A stretch of DNA of 64,000 bases from Jhaorihella thermophila (GTDB taxonomy: Bacteria; Pseudomonadota; Alphaproteobacteria; Rhodobacterales; Rhodobacteraceae). This document shows, piece after piece, positions 36,032 through 45,488 of the stretch. The notes beneath the pieces are model-generated. The model saw only the letters and a list, made by a program, of their open reading frames with translations. It was not told where the DNA came from and did not search any database. The number at the start of each line of letters is the position of its first letter. Position 1 is the first letter of the stretch. The position numbers were made by a program, and so were the translations under genes. The stretch spans positions 62,001 through 126,000 of the forward strand of contig NZ_FNVD01000008.1 in assembly GCF_900108275.1 (NCBI RefSeq). Direction: 5' to 3'.

Positions 36032-37063
36032 TCACGCGCGCGTCGGGCCGACCATGCCGACGATGTCGTAGGTGCGCCGCAGGATCGGCGCGGCGATTTC
36101 GCGGGCGCGTTCCGCGCCGCGGGTCAGGATCCGGTCGATCTCGGCGGGATCGTCCATGAGGCGGGCCATCTCGGTCGAGATGGGGCCGAGTTTCGCCACC
36201 GCGAGATCCGCCAGCATCGGCTTGAACTCGGAAAACTGTCTGCCGCCGATCTCGGCCAGCACGTCCTCGACGGTGCGGTCGGCGAGCGCGGCGTAGATGT
36301 TGACGAGGTTGCGCGCCTCGGGGCGCCCCTCCAGCCCCTTGGGATCCTCCGGCAGCGGCTCGGGGTCCGTCTTTGCCTTGCGGATCTTCCTTGCGATCGT
36401 GTCGGCGTCGTCGGTCAGGTTGATCCGGCTCATGTCCGAGGGGTCGGACTTGGACATCTTCTTGGAGCCGTCGCGCAGACTCATGACCCGGGTGGCGGCG
36501 CCTTCGATCACCGGTTCGCAGACGGGGAAGAAGTCCACCTTGTAGTCGTGGTTGAACTTGATTGCGATGTCGCGGGTCAGTTCCACATGCTGTTTCTGGT
36601 CCTCGCCCACGGGGACGTGGGTGGCGTGGTAGAGCAGGATGTCCGCCGCCATCAGCGCAGGATACGCAAACAGCCCCAGCGAGGCGTTCTGGGCGTTCTT
36701 GCCCACCTTGTCCTTGAACTGGGTCATCCGCTGCATCCAGCCCATTCGGGCGACGCAGTTGAATATCCAGGCCAGCTGCGCGTGCTCGGCCACCTGGGAC
36801 TGGTTGAACAGCACCGATTTTTCCGGGTCGATCCCGGCGGCGATGTAGCCCGCACAGAGTTCTCGCGTGTTGCGGGTCAGCGCGGCAGGGTCCTGCCAGA
36901 CGGTGATCGCGTGCAGATCGACGATGCAGTAGATGGTTTCATATTCGCCCGCCTCCTGCATCTCGACAAAGCGTTTCATGGCGCCCAGGTAGTTGCCCAG
37001 CGTCAGCCCGCCCGAGGGCTGGATGCCCGAAAAGACGCGCGGGGTGAAACTCGTTTCGCTCAT
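36032..37063 (-). CDS. trpS: Tryptophanyl-tRNA synthetase
   Basis: Charges tRNA-Trp with tryptophan. The class I enzyme has 343 residues with the HIGH-type motif in [17 protein letters not shown] and the KMSKS loop in [16 protein letters not shown] near residue 200. DLHAIT and [15 protein letters not shown] are further family hallmarks. The length is normal. Leftward, divergent from the rhomboid-like gene. Confidence 0.97.
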   Translation of the reverse strand: MSETSFTPRVFSGIQPSGGLTLGNYLGAMKRFVEMQEAGEYETIYCIVDLHAITVWQDPAALTRNTRELCAGYIAAGIDPEKSVLFNQSQVAEHAQLAWIFNCVARMGWMQRMTQFKDKVGKNAQNASLGLFAYPALMAADILLYHATHVPVGEDQKQHVELTRDIAIKFNHDYKVDFFPVCEPVIEGAATRVMSLRDGSKKMSKSDPSDMSRINLTDDADTIARKIRKAKTDPEPLPEDPKGLEGRPEARNLVNIYAALADRTVEDVLAEIGGRQFSEFKPMLADLAVAKLGPISTEMARLMDDPAEIDRILTRGAERAREIAAPILRRTYDIVGMVGPTRA

Positions 37064-37174
37064 TGTGGCGACTCCCGTCTGGTAAAAAGGCCGCGTGTCG
37101 CTTACCCATGGGGCGGGGTATCGTCAACCGGCGCAGTCAAGACGCCGCAGCAGGCCGGGAACCGGAAAAACGCC

Positions 37175-37864
37175 ATGAGCAGTCATCAACCGCCGCATCC
37201 GCCCGTCAATCCGCTGCCGCCGGTGGTGGCGGCGCTGTTTCTGGTGATCCTGGGGATCGAGGTCGCGTTCTCGCTGGGCGCGCGCGGGATCGTCGGCGGG
37301 CCGGCGGCGGTGGGCTGGCGGCTGGGGGCGATCCAGGACTATGCCTTTTCCGGCGAGATCCTGGACTGGATGTGGGAAAACGGACGCTGGCCGCTGCGGC
37401 ATGTGATCCGCTTCGTCACCTATCCCTTTGTGCATACGTCGTTCACGCATGCGCTGTTCGTGGGCGTGTTCCTGCTGGCCATGGGCAAGATGGTGGGCGA
37501 GGTCTTCGGCAACGTGGCGACGCTGGCGGTGTTCGTGCTGTCGGGCATCGGCGGCGCGCTGGCTTATGGGGTCCTGTTGGACGACCCGATGCCGCTGATC
37601 GGCGGATTTCCGGCGGTCTATGGCCTGATCGGCGCGTTCACATGGCTGTTGCAGTTCTCTCTGGCGCGGATTGGCGCGAACCAGGTGCGGGCCTTCTACC
37701 TGATCGCCTTTCTGATGGGGTTCCAACTGCTGTTCGGGCTTCTGTTCGGCGGCAGCCGCGACTGGGTGGCCGATCTGGCCGGGTTCGCCACCGGCTACGG
37801 CCTGTCCTTTGTCGTCAGCCCCGGCGGGTGGGCGCGGATCCGGTCGCGGATCCGGCACGATTGA
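37175..37864 (+). CDS. Rhomboid-fold membrane protein lacking catalytic residues (pseudo-rhomboid)
   Basis: A 229-residue six-helix membrane protein with the rhomboid layout: the loop region PFVHTSFTHALFVGVFLLAM, the helix with GNVATLAVFVLSGIGGALAY, then the place of the catalytic serine. There the usual GxSGAxYG reads GGFPAVYG (residues 143-150), so the serine is replaced by Phe or Pro. The usual histidine (AHxGGF) reads ADLAGF, with Asp at position 200. A protease activity is therefore unlikely; it may be a pseudoprotease like iRhom or derlin relatives. The ATG at 37175 gives the expected N-terminus. Confidence 0.8.
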   Translation: MSSHQPPHPPVNPLPPVVAALFLVILGIEVAFSLGARGIVGGPAAVGWRLGAIQDYAFSGEILDWMWENGRWPLRHVIRFVTYPFVHTSFTHALFVGVFLLAMGKMVGEVFGNVATLAVFVLSGIGGALAYGVLLDDPMPLIGGFPAVYGLIGAFTWLLQFSLARIGANQVRAFYLIAFLMGFQLLFGLLFGGSRDWVADLAGFATGYGLSFVVSPGGWARIRSRIRHD

Positions 37865-37904
37865 CCGGCCCGCGGCGGTCGGCCACGGGCCGTTGGACGC
37901 GGGC

Positions 37905-38102
37905 TTACTTGCCCGGCTTCATCGGGCAGGTGCTGATGCCCAGAATGCTGTAGAGCGGGCAGATGCCCACCAGCCCCGTCAACAGCGGGATGAGGCCGAT
38001 CCAGCCCCAGGGCGTCTGCGGGCCGACGAACACGATCGAAATCAGCGCCAGCCCCAGAATGACGCGGAGGATGCGGTCAAGGGTGCCTTCGTTGCGGGTC
38101 AT
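37905..38102 (-). CDS. DUF2892 (YgaP-like) small membrane protein
   Basis: A 65-residue protein with the DUF2892 pattern: a start NEGTLDRILRVILGLALISI, two hydrophobic helices, and GICPLYSILGISTCPMK at the end. It occurs alone or attached to rhodanese domains (YgaP). The start at 38102 follows an AGGAGAA site. The Crp/Fnr gene upstream reads in the same direction, so both may be on one transcript or the regulator may act on its promoter, where GTGAC and GTCAC form a small inverted repeat (38177-38189). Confidence 0.85.
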   Translation of the reverse strand: MTRNEGTLDRILRVILGLALISIVFVGPQTPWGWIGLIPLLTGLVGICPLYSILGISTCPMKPGK

Positions 38103-38198
38103 GGGAATTCTCCTTTGCGAATCGCGATTGCCTGTCTTGACGAACCGACTATCGCACGAGCCGCGGCCCGCCGTCGGTGACAGAGTCACGAAAGCCGC

Positions 38199-38798
38199 TC
38201 AGCGATCGTCATCGGCAACCCGTTCAAGCGCCGCCCGGTCCAGGATCCGGATGCGTCCCCGTCCCGGCCGGATCAGGCCAAGGCGGGCGAACTCGGCCAG
38301 TCGCCGCGACACGAAGGCCCGGCCCGAGGCGGTCTCGGCCGCAAGCGCCTCGTGCGTGGTTTCAATCCCTTCGCCGCCCCGCGCCAGTCGCAGCAGGGCA
38401 CGGGCCAGCCGCGCATCGAACCCGGTCAACGCCACGTCCTCGACCAACTTTTCGTAATCGGCAAAGCGGCGGGCCACGGCGGCCATCACCTCTTCGCGAA
38501 AGGCGGCGTCCTCGGCCATGCGCCGGCGAAAAACGGCATGGGGGATGACCTCGCCTTCGACATCCGCCTCGGCTACACCCTCGGCGGAATAGCTGCGCCC
38601 GTCGGTCAGGCAGGCAAAGGTCTGAAGGCACACGTCACCCGGTTCCACGCGATACAGAACCACCTCGCGCCCGTTCGGGGCGGTCAGGGTGACGCGGATC
38701 GTGCCGCGGGTGAGGCGGACAAAGCCGGGGCAGTCCTCGCCGGCGCGGAATATCACCGTGCCTGCGGGACAGGAGAGGGGCAGCGCATCGCGGCTCAT
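38199..38798 (-). CDS. Crp/Fnr-family transcriptional regulator
   Basis: A 199-residue regulator with a cyclic-nucleotide-binding-like N-terminal domain (FVRLTRGTIRVTLTAPNGRE, VLYRVEPGDVCLQTFACLTD) and a C-terminal winged helix-turn-helix. The recognition helix lies in HEALAAETASGRAFVSRRLA. It has few cysteines at the N-terminus, so it is not an Fnr-type Fe-S sensor. Its start overlaps the murJ stop by 4 bases (ATGA), meaning it is translated from the murJ message. The effector is unknown. Confidence 0.85.
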   Translation of the reverse strand: MSRDALPLSCPAGTVIFRAGEDCPGFVRLTRGTIRVTLTAPNGREVVLYRVEPGDVCLQTFACLTDGRSYSAEGVAEADVEGEVIPHAVFRRRMAEDAAFREEVMAAVARRFADYEKLVEDVALTGFDARLARALLRLARGGEGIETTHEALAAETASGRAFVSRRLAEFARLGLIRPGRGRIRILDRAALERVADDDR

Positions 38799-40345
38799 CG
38801 TGCCCCCCGCCGGGACAGGGCGGCGCGGAATTCCGCCAGCCGGAAGGCACCGATCGCCTGACCGGCGGCGAAATAGACGGCCATGCCGGCCAGCACCAGC
38901 ACCGCCAGCGCCGGATAGCGCCAGCCGGCGGCGAACAGCGCCCCCTCCAGCGCCCGCGCCAGCCCCCACAGCGCCGCGCCCATGATCGCCGAGGCCGCGC
39001 AGATGCGCCAGATCCGGCCGTGAAGCCGCGCGTCGAACCGGGCGACATCCCCGAACCGCCGCGCGCCGATGGCCAGCAGCCCGGCCATGGCCCAGCCCGC
39101 CGCGGAGGTGGCGATCGCCGGGGCGATCCAGCCGATCAGCGGGGCCAGCCCGATCGCCAGCACCGCGTTCACCACCATCGCCACCAGCGCATAGCGGAAC
39201 GGGGTCCGCGTATCCTCGCGCGCGAAAAAGACCGGCTGAAGGATCTTCTGCAGCACGAAGGCCGGCAACCCCAGCCCGTAGATCGCGACGGCGAGCGCGA
39301 TGGCGATGCTGTCGGTCCGGGTGGTTGCGCCACGCTCGAACAGCACCGATACCAGCGGCAGCGGGATCACCACCAGCGCCACCGCGGCCGGAACGGTCAG
39401 CGCCAGCGACACCTCGGCCGCCCGGCTCAGCGCATCGCGCCCGCCCGTGTCGTCCCGCGCCGCCAGCCTGCGCGACAGGTCGGGCAGCAACACCACGCCG
39501 ATGGCGATGCCGACCACGCCCAACGGCAACTGATACAGCCGATCGGCGGCGAACAGCCAGCCCACGGCGCGGTCGAAATAGCTCGCAACCTGCTGGCCCA
39601 CCAGAAGGTTCACCTGCACCACCCCGCCGGCCAGCGCCGCCGGCACCGCGATCGCGACCAGCCGCTTCAGCTCCGGCGTCAGGCGCGGCCGGCGCGGACG
39701 CAGCGCGAACCCCGCCCGCGCCGCCACGATCCAGACCAGCGCGAACTGCGCAACGCCCGCCACCGGAATCGTCCAGATCAGCGCGCGCGCCACGTCCACC
39801 CCGGCCAGCGCCGCCGCGGCCATGCCGCCGATCACCATGACGTTCAGCAGCACGGGCGCGGCGGCGGCGGCGGCAAACCGCCCGGTTGCGTTCAGCACGC
39901 CCGACAGCAGCGCGGCCAGCGAGATGAAAAGGATATAGGGAAAGGTGATGCGGCCGAACTCCACCGACAGCGCGAACTGCTCCTGCCCGGCAAAGCCCGA
40001 GGCCAGCCCCCAGATCAGCCAGGGCATTCCCGCCTGCGCGGCCAGCGTCAGCGCGATCAGCACCGAGGCCAGCCCCGCCATCGCCTCCTCGGCAAATCCC
40101 CCGGCATCCTCGCCTGTTTCCAGTTTCCTGGAAAACATAGGGATGAAGGCCATGTTGAACGCCCCTTCGGCAAAGAAGCGGCGGAACATGTTGGGCAGAC
40201 GAAAGGCGACGACAAAAGCCTCGTAGGCCGGCCCCGTTCCCAGAAAGGCCAGGATCATCGCGTCGCGGACAAAGCCCAGGATGCGGCTCGCCAACGTCCA
40301 GACCCCCACCGTGAGAAATCCGGAGATCAGGCGGATCGGTTTCAT
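38795..40345 (-). CDS. murJ: Lipid II flippase MurJ
   Basis: Moves lipid II across the cytoplasmic membrane for peptidoglycan synthesis. The 516-residue protein has about fourteen hydrophobic helices. It opens with LISGFLTVGVWTLASRILGF, then AFRLPNMFRRFFAEGAFNMA, the conserved MurJ/MviN N-terminal block. The length is normal. Its last bases overlap the Crp/Fnr start. Upstream is a 238-base gap with repeat copy F. Confidence 0.96.
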   Translation of the reverse strand: MKPIRLISGFLTVGVWTLASRILGFVRDAMILAFLGTGPAYEAFVVAFRLPNMFRRFFAEGAFNMAFIPMFSRKLETGEDAGGFAEEAMAGLASVLIALTLAAQAGMPWLIWGLASGFAGQEQFALSVEFGRITFPYILFISLAALLSGVLNATGRFAAAAAAPVLLNVMVIGGMAAAALAGVDVARALIWTIPVAGVAQFALVWIVAARAGFALRPRRPRLTPELKRLVAIAVPAALAGGVVQVNLLVGQQVASYFDRAVGWLFAADRLYQLPLGVVGIAIGVVLLPDLSRRLAARDDTGGRDALSRAAEVSLALTVPAAVALVVIPLPLVSVLFERGATTRTDSIAIALAVAIYGLGLPAFVLQKILQPVFFAREDTRTPFRYALVAMVVNAVLAIGLAPLIGWIAPAIATSAAGWAMAGLLAIGARRFGDVARFDARLHGRIWRICAASAIMGAALWGLARALEGALFAAGWRYPALAVLVLAGMAVYFAAGQAIGAFRLAEFRAALSRRGAR

Positions 40346-40481
40346 GCGCGGGCCTCGGTTTGGTGGAAAGGCTGCTCGGTGCAGTTTCGCGGTTCATAAA
40401 CCGTTTGCGCCCGCCGGGAAAGCCGAACCCTGCGCCCTTGTGCCGCACCACCCGCGCCCGTGGATACGCGCATTCCAGCAT

Positions 40482-40546
40482 CTTCATCTTGCAGAAAATA
40501 CTCCGGGGGTGAGGCCCGCCAGGGCCGAGGGGGCAGCGCCCCCTAC
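40482..40546 (+). repeat. Dispersed intergenic repeat, copy F
   Basis: CTTCATCTTGCAGAAAATAC, then TCCGGGGGTGAGGCCCGCC, AGGGCCGAG, and a GGGGGC/GCCCCC hairpin. It shares the inner GAGGCCCGCCAGGGCCGAGG with copy E but lies in opposite orientation. It sits in the gap between murJ and glnD, both leftward, at the end of glnD. Nothing else stands out in 40346-40583. Confidence 0.78.
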
Positions 40547-40583
40547 CATTTGGGATCGGCGCGGCGGATCCGAAATGGCCCCG

Positions 40584-43412
40584 TCACCCCAGCGCCCGTT
40601 CCGCCCCTTTCTCGATCGCCTTGCGCAACTTCTTCTCCAGCGCCTTCTGCTTGGCCTTGGAGTGATATTTCAGCCCGAACATGTCCTTGACATAGAAGGT
40701 ATCCACAACCTGCTCGCCATAGGTCGCGATCACCGCGTTGGCGATATAGACGTTGTTTGCCGCGAATGTCCGCGCCAGATCGTATAGCAACCCTGGCCGG
40801 TCACGGGTATCGACCTCGACGATCGTGTAGATGTCCGACCCTTCATTGTCGAAAGTGATATGCGTCGGCCGCTCGAAGGCCTTTTCCCGCTTTTTCACCC
40901 TGTCGCGCGACTTCAGGGCCTCGCGGGCGATCACCTCGCCCTTCAGCGTCTTGTGGATCATCTGCGTCAGCCGCGGCAGGCGGCTGGCCTCATAGGGCTT
41001 GCCCTCGGAATCCTGGATCCAGAAGGCATCGGTCACATAGCCGTCCCGGGTGGTGTAACTGCGCGCGTCCACCACATTCGCCCCCACCAGCGCCAGCGCG
41101 CCGGCGAGCCGGGCGAAAATGCCCGGATGGTCGGCCATCACGAAACAGACCCGCGTCGCGTCCCGATCCTCGTCGGGGTAGAGATCGATCATCACCGCCC
41201 CCGGATCGCCCTCTTCCTCGAGCTTCCGCAACAGCCGTGCAAAAACCACATGCGCCGTGGTGTGCAGCCCCTGCCAGTAGGGCGGATAGTGCCGCGCGAT
41301 CTCCCGCTCCACCAGTTCCTGCGGCCAGTCCGACAAGGCCTCGCGCAGCGCCTTCTGCGCCTCGGCGCCGCGGTTCTCGCGGTTGAGCGCCTCCATCCCC
41401 TCCTCAAGCGCCACCCGCGTCTGCCGATAGAGCGCCCGCAACAGCACCGCCTTCCAGTTGTTCCAGGTATCGGGGCCCACGCCGCGGATGTCGCAGACCG
41501 TCAGCACGGTCAGCAGGTCCAGCCGCTCGACCGTCTTGACCGCCTTGGCGAAATCCCGAACCGTGCGCGGGTCGGCGATGTCGCGCTTCTGCGCCATGTC
41601 CGACATCAGCAGGTGATAGCGCACCAGCCATTCCACCGTGCGGCTTTCCTCTTCATCCAGTCCCAGCCGCGGCGCAACCTTGCGCGCGATCTGCGCGCCC
41701 AGGATCGAATGATCCGCCGGTTGCCCCTTGGCGATGTCGTGCAGCAACAGCGCCACATACAGCACCCGCCGGTTCACGCCGCTCTCGAGGATGCCCGAGG
41801 CGATCGGCAGATCCTCGATCAGCTCGCGCCGCTCGATCTGCGCCAGTTGCGAGATGCACTGGATCGTGTGCTCGTCCACCGTATAGCTGTGATACATGTT
41901 GAACTGCATCAGCGCGACGACCGGCTTGAATTCGGGGATGAAGGCGGCAAGGAATCCAAGCTCGTTCATCCGCCTGAGCGCCCGCTCGGGGTTGCCGTGC
42001 TCCAGCAGCAGGTCGAGAAAGATCTTCTGTGCCCTGGGATCGTTGCGCATCTCGTCATCGACCAGATGCAGGTTGTGCGCCACCAGCCGCATCGCGTCGG
42101 GGTGGATCAGCATACCGGTGCGCAGGCCCTCCTCGAACAGCCGCAACAGGTTGATCCTGTCCTTGAGGAATTCGTCGGGGTCGGCGACGTCCAGCCGATT
42201 GTGCACCACGCGAAAGCCCTTGCGCACCCGCGGGCGGCGCTTGAAGATCCGCTCCAGCAGGGGGGGCTTCTTGACATGGGCCTCTTCCAGCTTGGTCAGA
42301 AAGATCCGCGTCAGTTCGCCCACCGCCGTCGCCTCGCGGAAATAGCGTTGCATGAACACCTCGACGGCACGCCGCCCGGCTTGATCCTTGTAGCCCATGC
42401 GTTCGGCCACCTCGACCTGAAGGTCAAAGGTCAGCTGTTCGGTGGCGCGGCCCGTGATCAGGTGCATGTGCGCCCGCACCGCCCACAGAAAGTCCTCGGC
42501 CCGGCGGAAGGTTTCGAACTCGTCGGGCAGGAACAGGCCCAGCTCCACGAGTTCGGCCGCGTCTTGGACGCCGTAGATGTATTTGGCGATCCAGAACAGC
42601 GATTGCAGGTCGCGCAGCCCGCCCTTGCCTTCCTTGACGTTGGGCTCGACCATGTAGCGCTGGCCGAATTTCGCGTGCCGAGCGGCGCGCTCTTCCAGTT
42701 TGGCCTCGACGAATTCCTTCTCGGTTCCCTTGAACAGGTCGTTGCGCAGATGCCTGTCCAGTTCCTCGGCCAGGTCCCGGTCGCCGGCAAGAAAGCGATG
42801 CTCCAGCAGCGCGGTGCGGATCGTGAAATCTTCGCCCCCCAGCCGGATGCAATCGGCGATGGTGCGCGAGGAATGCCCGACCTTCAGCCGCAAATCCCAC
42901 AGCATGTAGAGCATGGATTCGATCACGCTCTCGGCCCAGGGGGTCAGCTTCCAAGGCGTCAAAAACAGCAGGTCCACGTCCGAAAACGGCGCCATCTCGC
43001 CCCTGCCGTAGCCGCCCACGGCAATGACCGCGATGCGCTCGCCCGAGGTGGGGTTGGGCAGCGGGTGCAGCCATGTCCGGGCCACGTCCAGAACCGTCCG
43101 GACAAGGTTGTCTGTCAGCCAGGTGTAGGACCGCGCCAGGGGGCGGGCGGCAAAGGGACGTTCGGCAAAGGCCTTGGCAATGGCCGCGCGGCCTGTCTTC
43201 ATCGCTTCGCGCAGGATGGCCACGGTCTCTGCCTGCAGGGCGGCGGCGTCGCGCGCCTCCTGCGCCGCCACCGCGATCCGGTCCCGGATCGTGGGTGCAT
43301 CAAAAATCCTCTGCGGATCGCAGATCAGTTCCTGCGCCCGATCGGAAGCCGGATGACCGGCGAGGGCCGGTTCAGAATCCGGCGCTGGAGAAGCTTGTCG
43401 GGGCAGGGTCAA
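40584..43412 (-). CDS. glnD: Protein-PII uridylyltransferase/uridylyl-removing enzyme
   Basis: The nitrogen sensor that adds and removes UMP on PII proteins. The 942-residue protein has the nucleotidyltransferase motif GGYGRGEMAPFSDVDLLFL (residues about 115-135), a GlnE-like and helical middle, the HD domain with LLLHDIAKGQ near 550, and two C-terminal ACT domains (CFVMADHPGIFARLAGALAL and VEVDTRDRPGLLYDLA). The best start is a TTG at 43412, which overlaps the end of the LpoA-like gene by 41 bases. A later start is possible but would remove residues before the conserved region only. Confidence 0.96.
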   Translation of the reverse strand: MTLPRQASPAPDSEPALAGHPASDRAQELICDPQRIFDAPTIRDRIAVAAQEARDAAALQAETVAILREAMKTGRAAIAKAFAERPFAARPLARSYTWLTDNLVRTVLDVARTWLHPLPNPTSGERIAVIAVGGYGRGEMAPFSDVDLLFLTPWKLTPWAESVIESMLYMLWDLRLKVGHSSRTIADCIRLGGEDFTIRTALLEHRFLAGDRDLAEELDRHLRNDLFKGTEKEFVEAKLEERAARHAKFGQRYMVEPNVKEGKGGLRDLQSLFWIAKYIYGVQDAAELVELGLFLPDEFETFRRAEDFLWAVRAHMHLITGRATEQLTFDLQVEVAERMGYKDQAGRRAVEVFMQRYFREATAVGELTRIFLTKLEEAHVKKPPLLERIFKRRPRVRKGFRVVHNRLDVADPDEFLKDRINLLRLFEEGLRTGMLIHPDAMRLVAHNLHLVDDEMRNDPRAQKIFLDLLLEHGNPERALRRMNELGFLAAFIPEFKPVVALMQFNMYHSYTVDEHTIQCISQLAQIERRELIEDLPIASGILESGVNRRVLYVALLLHDIAKGQPADHSILGAQIARKVAPRLGLDEEESRTVEWLVRYHLLMSDMAQKRDIADPRTVRDFAKAVKTVERLDLLTVLTVCDIRGVGPDTWNNWKAVLLRALYRQTRVALEEGMEALNRENRGAEAQKALREALSDWPQELVEREIARHYPPYWQGLHTTAHVVFARLLRKLEEEGDPGAVMIDLYPDEDRDATRVCFVMADHPGIFARLAGALALVGANVVDARSYTTRDGYVTDAFWIQDSEGKPYEASRLPRLTQMIHKTLKGEVIAREALKSRDRVKKREKAFERPTHITFDNEGSDIYTIVEVDTRDRPGLLYDLARTFAANNVYIANAVIATYGEQVVDTFYVKDMFGLKYHSKAKQKALEKKLRKAIEKGAERALG

Positions 43413-44541
43413 TCACAACCACCTGTCTGTTCTGGATCGTGGCCACGGCAAGGCCGCGTTCGTTGGTGCCGTCGGGGCGCAGCCGGAAGATGCCGCCGAC
43501 GCCCTGGAAACCCGCAGGTTGCGTCAGCGCCGCGCCGGTCAGCGCGTCGGCCTTGCCCGCCGACACCAGCGCGCCGATGGCGGCGATGCCGTCATAGGCC
43601 AGCCCGCCGATCGGATGCGGGGCAGCGCCATAGGCCGCCTGGTAGCGGGCCCGGAACTGCTGATCCTTGGCCGGATCGGGCAGGGCGAACCACCCGCCCT
43701 GCACCCCCGGAAGTTCCAGCGTCTGGGTCGGGATGTCCCAGCGGGTCAGGCCGATGAACTGGACCTCTTCGGTGGAAACCCCGGCCTCGGGCAGAATCTG
43801 GCTGAAAAGCGGCAGCGCGCCTGCGGTTGTCGAGGTAAAGAAGATGGCCTGCGCCCCGGTGCTGGCCACCATGTCGCGGATCACCGGCACCGACGCGATC
43901 ACGCTTTCCTGCGAGAGATCGTAGGAAACCGTGCCGGCAAGCGTGCCCCCGTTGGCGGCGATCGCCTTCCTGATCGCCTCGAGCCCCACCCGGCCGGCCT
44001 CGTCGGTGGAATGCACGATCAGGATGTTGCCCTTGCCCCGGGCCTGGGCGAAGGACACCAGCCGTTGCGCCGTGTTGTCGAAGGTCGGGCCCAGCACGAA
44101 CACGTTGCCGCCGGCGATCTTGGTGTTGTTCGAGAACGACAGGACATTGACCCGGCTGTTCAGCACGGCCAGACCCGCCGCGTTCGACGCCTGTGCATAG
44201 ACCGGGCCCAGGATGATTTTGGCCCCCTCGCCGACCGCCTTTTTCGCTGCGGCCGCTGCCGCATCGGCTTCGCCGGCCGTGTCATAGACCCTCAGGTCGA
44301 TCCGGACATTGCCCAGGTCCGCGATGGCCAGCCGGGCAGCGTTCTCGAGGCTCTGGGCCAGCACGGAATCGCCCGGTTGCGCCGATCCCTTGGGGACCAG
44401 CAGCGCGACCGGCACGGGTTTCGACGTGTCGATCGACGGACCGCCCAACGTGACCGGTTCGCATGCCGAAAGGACGATCGCCGTCACAAGGCTGAGCAGA
44501 AGCAAGGCGATCTTGCGGAACGGGTTGAAAAAGGCAAACAT
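43372..44541 (-). CDS. LpoA-like penicillin-binding protein activator (lipoprotein)
   Basis: A 389-residue lipoprotein with signal peptide and lipobox LSAC (C27). The body is a periplasmic-binding-protein-like domain of the LppC/YraM family (PVPVALLVPKGSAQPGDSVL, FFTSTTAGALPLFSQILPE, HPIGGLAYDGIAAIGALV). E. coli LpoA activates PBP1a from the outer membrane; the alphaproteobacterial version lacks the long N-terminal TPR domain. It is divergent from rsmI, which matches the classic yraM/yraL arrangement. glnD follows and overlaps its end by 41 bases. Confidence 0.87.
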   Translation of the reverse strand: MFAFFNPFRKIALLLLSLVTAIVLSACEPVTLGGPSIDTSKPVPVALLVPKGSAQPGDSVLAQSLENAARLAIADLGNVRIDLRVYDTAGEADAAAAAAKKAVGEGAKIILGPVYAQASNAAGLAVLNSRVNVLSFSNNTKIAGGNVFVLGPTFDNTAQRLVSFAQARGKGNILIVHSTDEAGRVGLEAIRKAIAANGGTLAGTVSYDLSQESVIASVPVIRDMVASTGAQAIFFTSTTAGALPLFSQILPEAGVSTEEVQFIGLTRWDIPTQTLELPGVQGGWFALPDPAKDQQFRARYQAAYGAAPHPIGGLAYDGIAAIGALVSAGKADALTGAALTQPAGFQGVGGIFRLRPDGTNERGLAVATIQNRQVVVIDPAPTSFSSAGF

Positions 44542-44627
44542 CCGAACGAGTTCTCCCTGAATGCGTCGGCGCGCGCCGCATTGGCCGTTGCGGGGGATAA
44601 TAGACGACAGGAAAGTCGGGTCCAGCG

Positions 44628-45485
44628 TTGAATTATCGGCATGTCACCTTGCCCCCGGGGCTGTATTTCGTCGGAACGCCGATCGGGTCGGCGCGGGACA
44701 TCACGCTGCGGGCGCTGGACGTCCTGGCCTCGGCCGACGTGATCGCGGCCGAAGACACGCGCAGCCTGCGGCGGCTCTTGGATATTCACGGGGTGCCACT
44801 GAACGGTCGGGCGCTCGTTTCCTATCACGACCACAGCGGTGCCGGGGCACGGGAACGGCTGCTGCGTGCGCTGGAGCAGGGGCAGTCGGTGGCCTATGCC
44901 TCGGAGGCCGGGATGCCCCTGATTGCCGATCCGGGCTATGATCTGAGCCGTGCGGCCGCCGAGGCCGGCCATATGGTGACCTGTGCGCCGGGCCCGTCCG
45001 CGGTTCTGACGGCGCTGACCCTTGCCGGGCTGCCGACGGATTCCTTCTTTTTCGCGGGGTTTCTTCCCAGTGCAGCCGCGGCCCGCCGCAAGCGGCTCGA
45101 ATCGTTGCGCGACGTGCCCGGCACGCTGGTCTTCTACGAATCCCCCAAGCGGGCTGCAGCCAGCCTGGCGGACATGGCTGCCGTGCTGGGAGAGAACCGT
45201 CAGGCAGCCTTGTGCCGGGAACTGACAAAGAAATTCGAGGAAGTTCGGCGCGCCGCCTTGGGAGACCTTGCCGAAATCATAAAGGCCCTAGAACCAAGAG
45301 GTGAAATCGTGATCGTGGTCGATCGCGGCCGTTCGGAAAAAATTAGGGAAGAGGATTTAGAGTCAGATCTGAAGAGGGCGTTAATGGACCATTCGGTGCG
45401 GGATGCGGCAGACATCGTTGCCGGATTGCATGGCGTGCCGCGGCGAAAGGTCTACCAGATGGCGCTGAAACTGGGAAAGGACTGA
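44628..45485 (+). CDS. rsmI: 16S rRNA (cytidine-1402-2'-O)-methyltransferase RsmI
   Basis: 2'-O-methylates C1402 of 16S rRNA. The 285-residue protein shows GLYFVGTPIGSARDITLRAL, ASADVIAAEDTRSLRRLLD, the SAM site YASEAGMPLIADPGYDL and GPSAVLTALTLAGLPTDSF. The start codon is TTG at 44628 behind AGGAAAG; no ATG fits. It is followed 3 bases later by the yraN-type gene, the same order as yraL-yraN in many proteobacteria. Confidence 0.95.
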   Translation: MNYRHVTLPPGLYFVGTPIGSARDITLRALDVLASADVIAAEDTRSLRRLLDIHGVPLNGRALVSYHDHSGAGARERLLRALEQGQSVAYASEAGMPLIADPGYDLSRAAAEAGHMVTCAPGPSAVLTALTLAGLPTDSFFFAGFLPSAAAARRKRLESLRDVPGTLVFYESPKRAAASLADMAAVLGENRQAALCRELTKKFEEVRRAALGDLAEIIKALEPRGEIVIVVDRGRSEKIREEDLESDLKRALMDHSVRDAADIVAGLHGVPRRKVYQMALKLGKD

Positions 45486-45488
45486 CCG

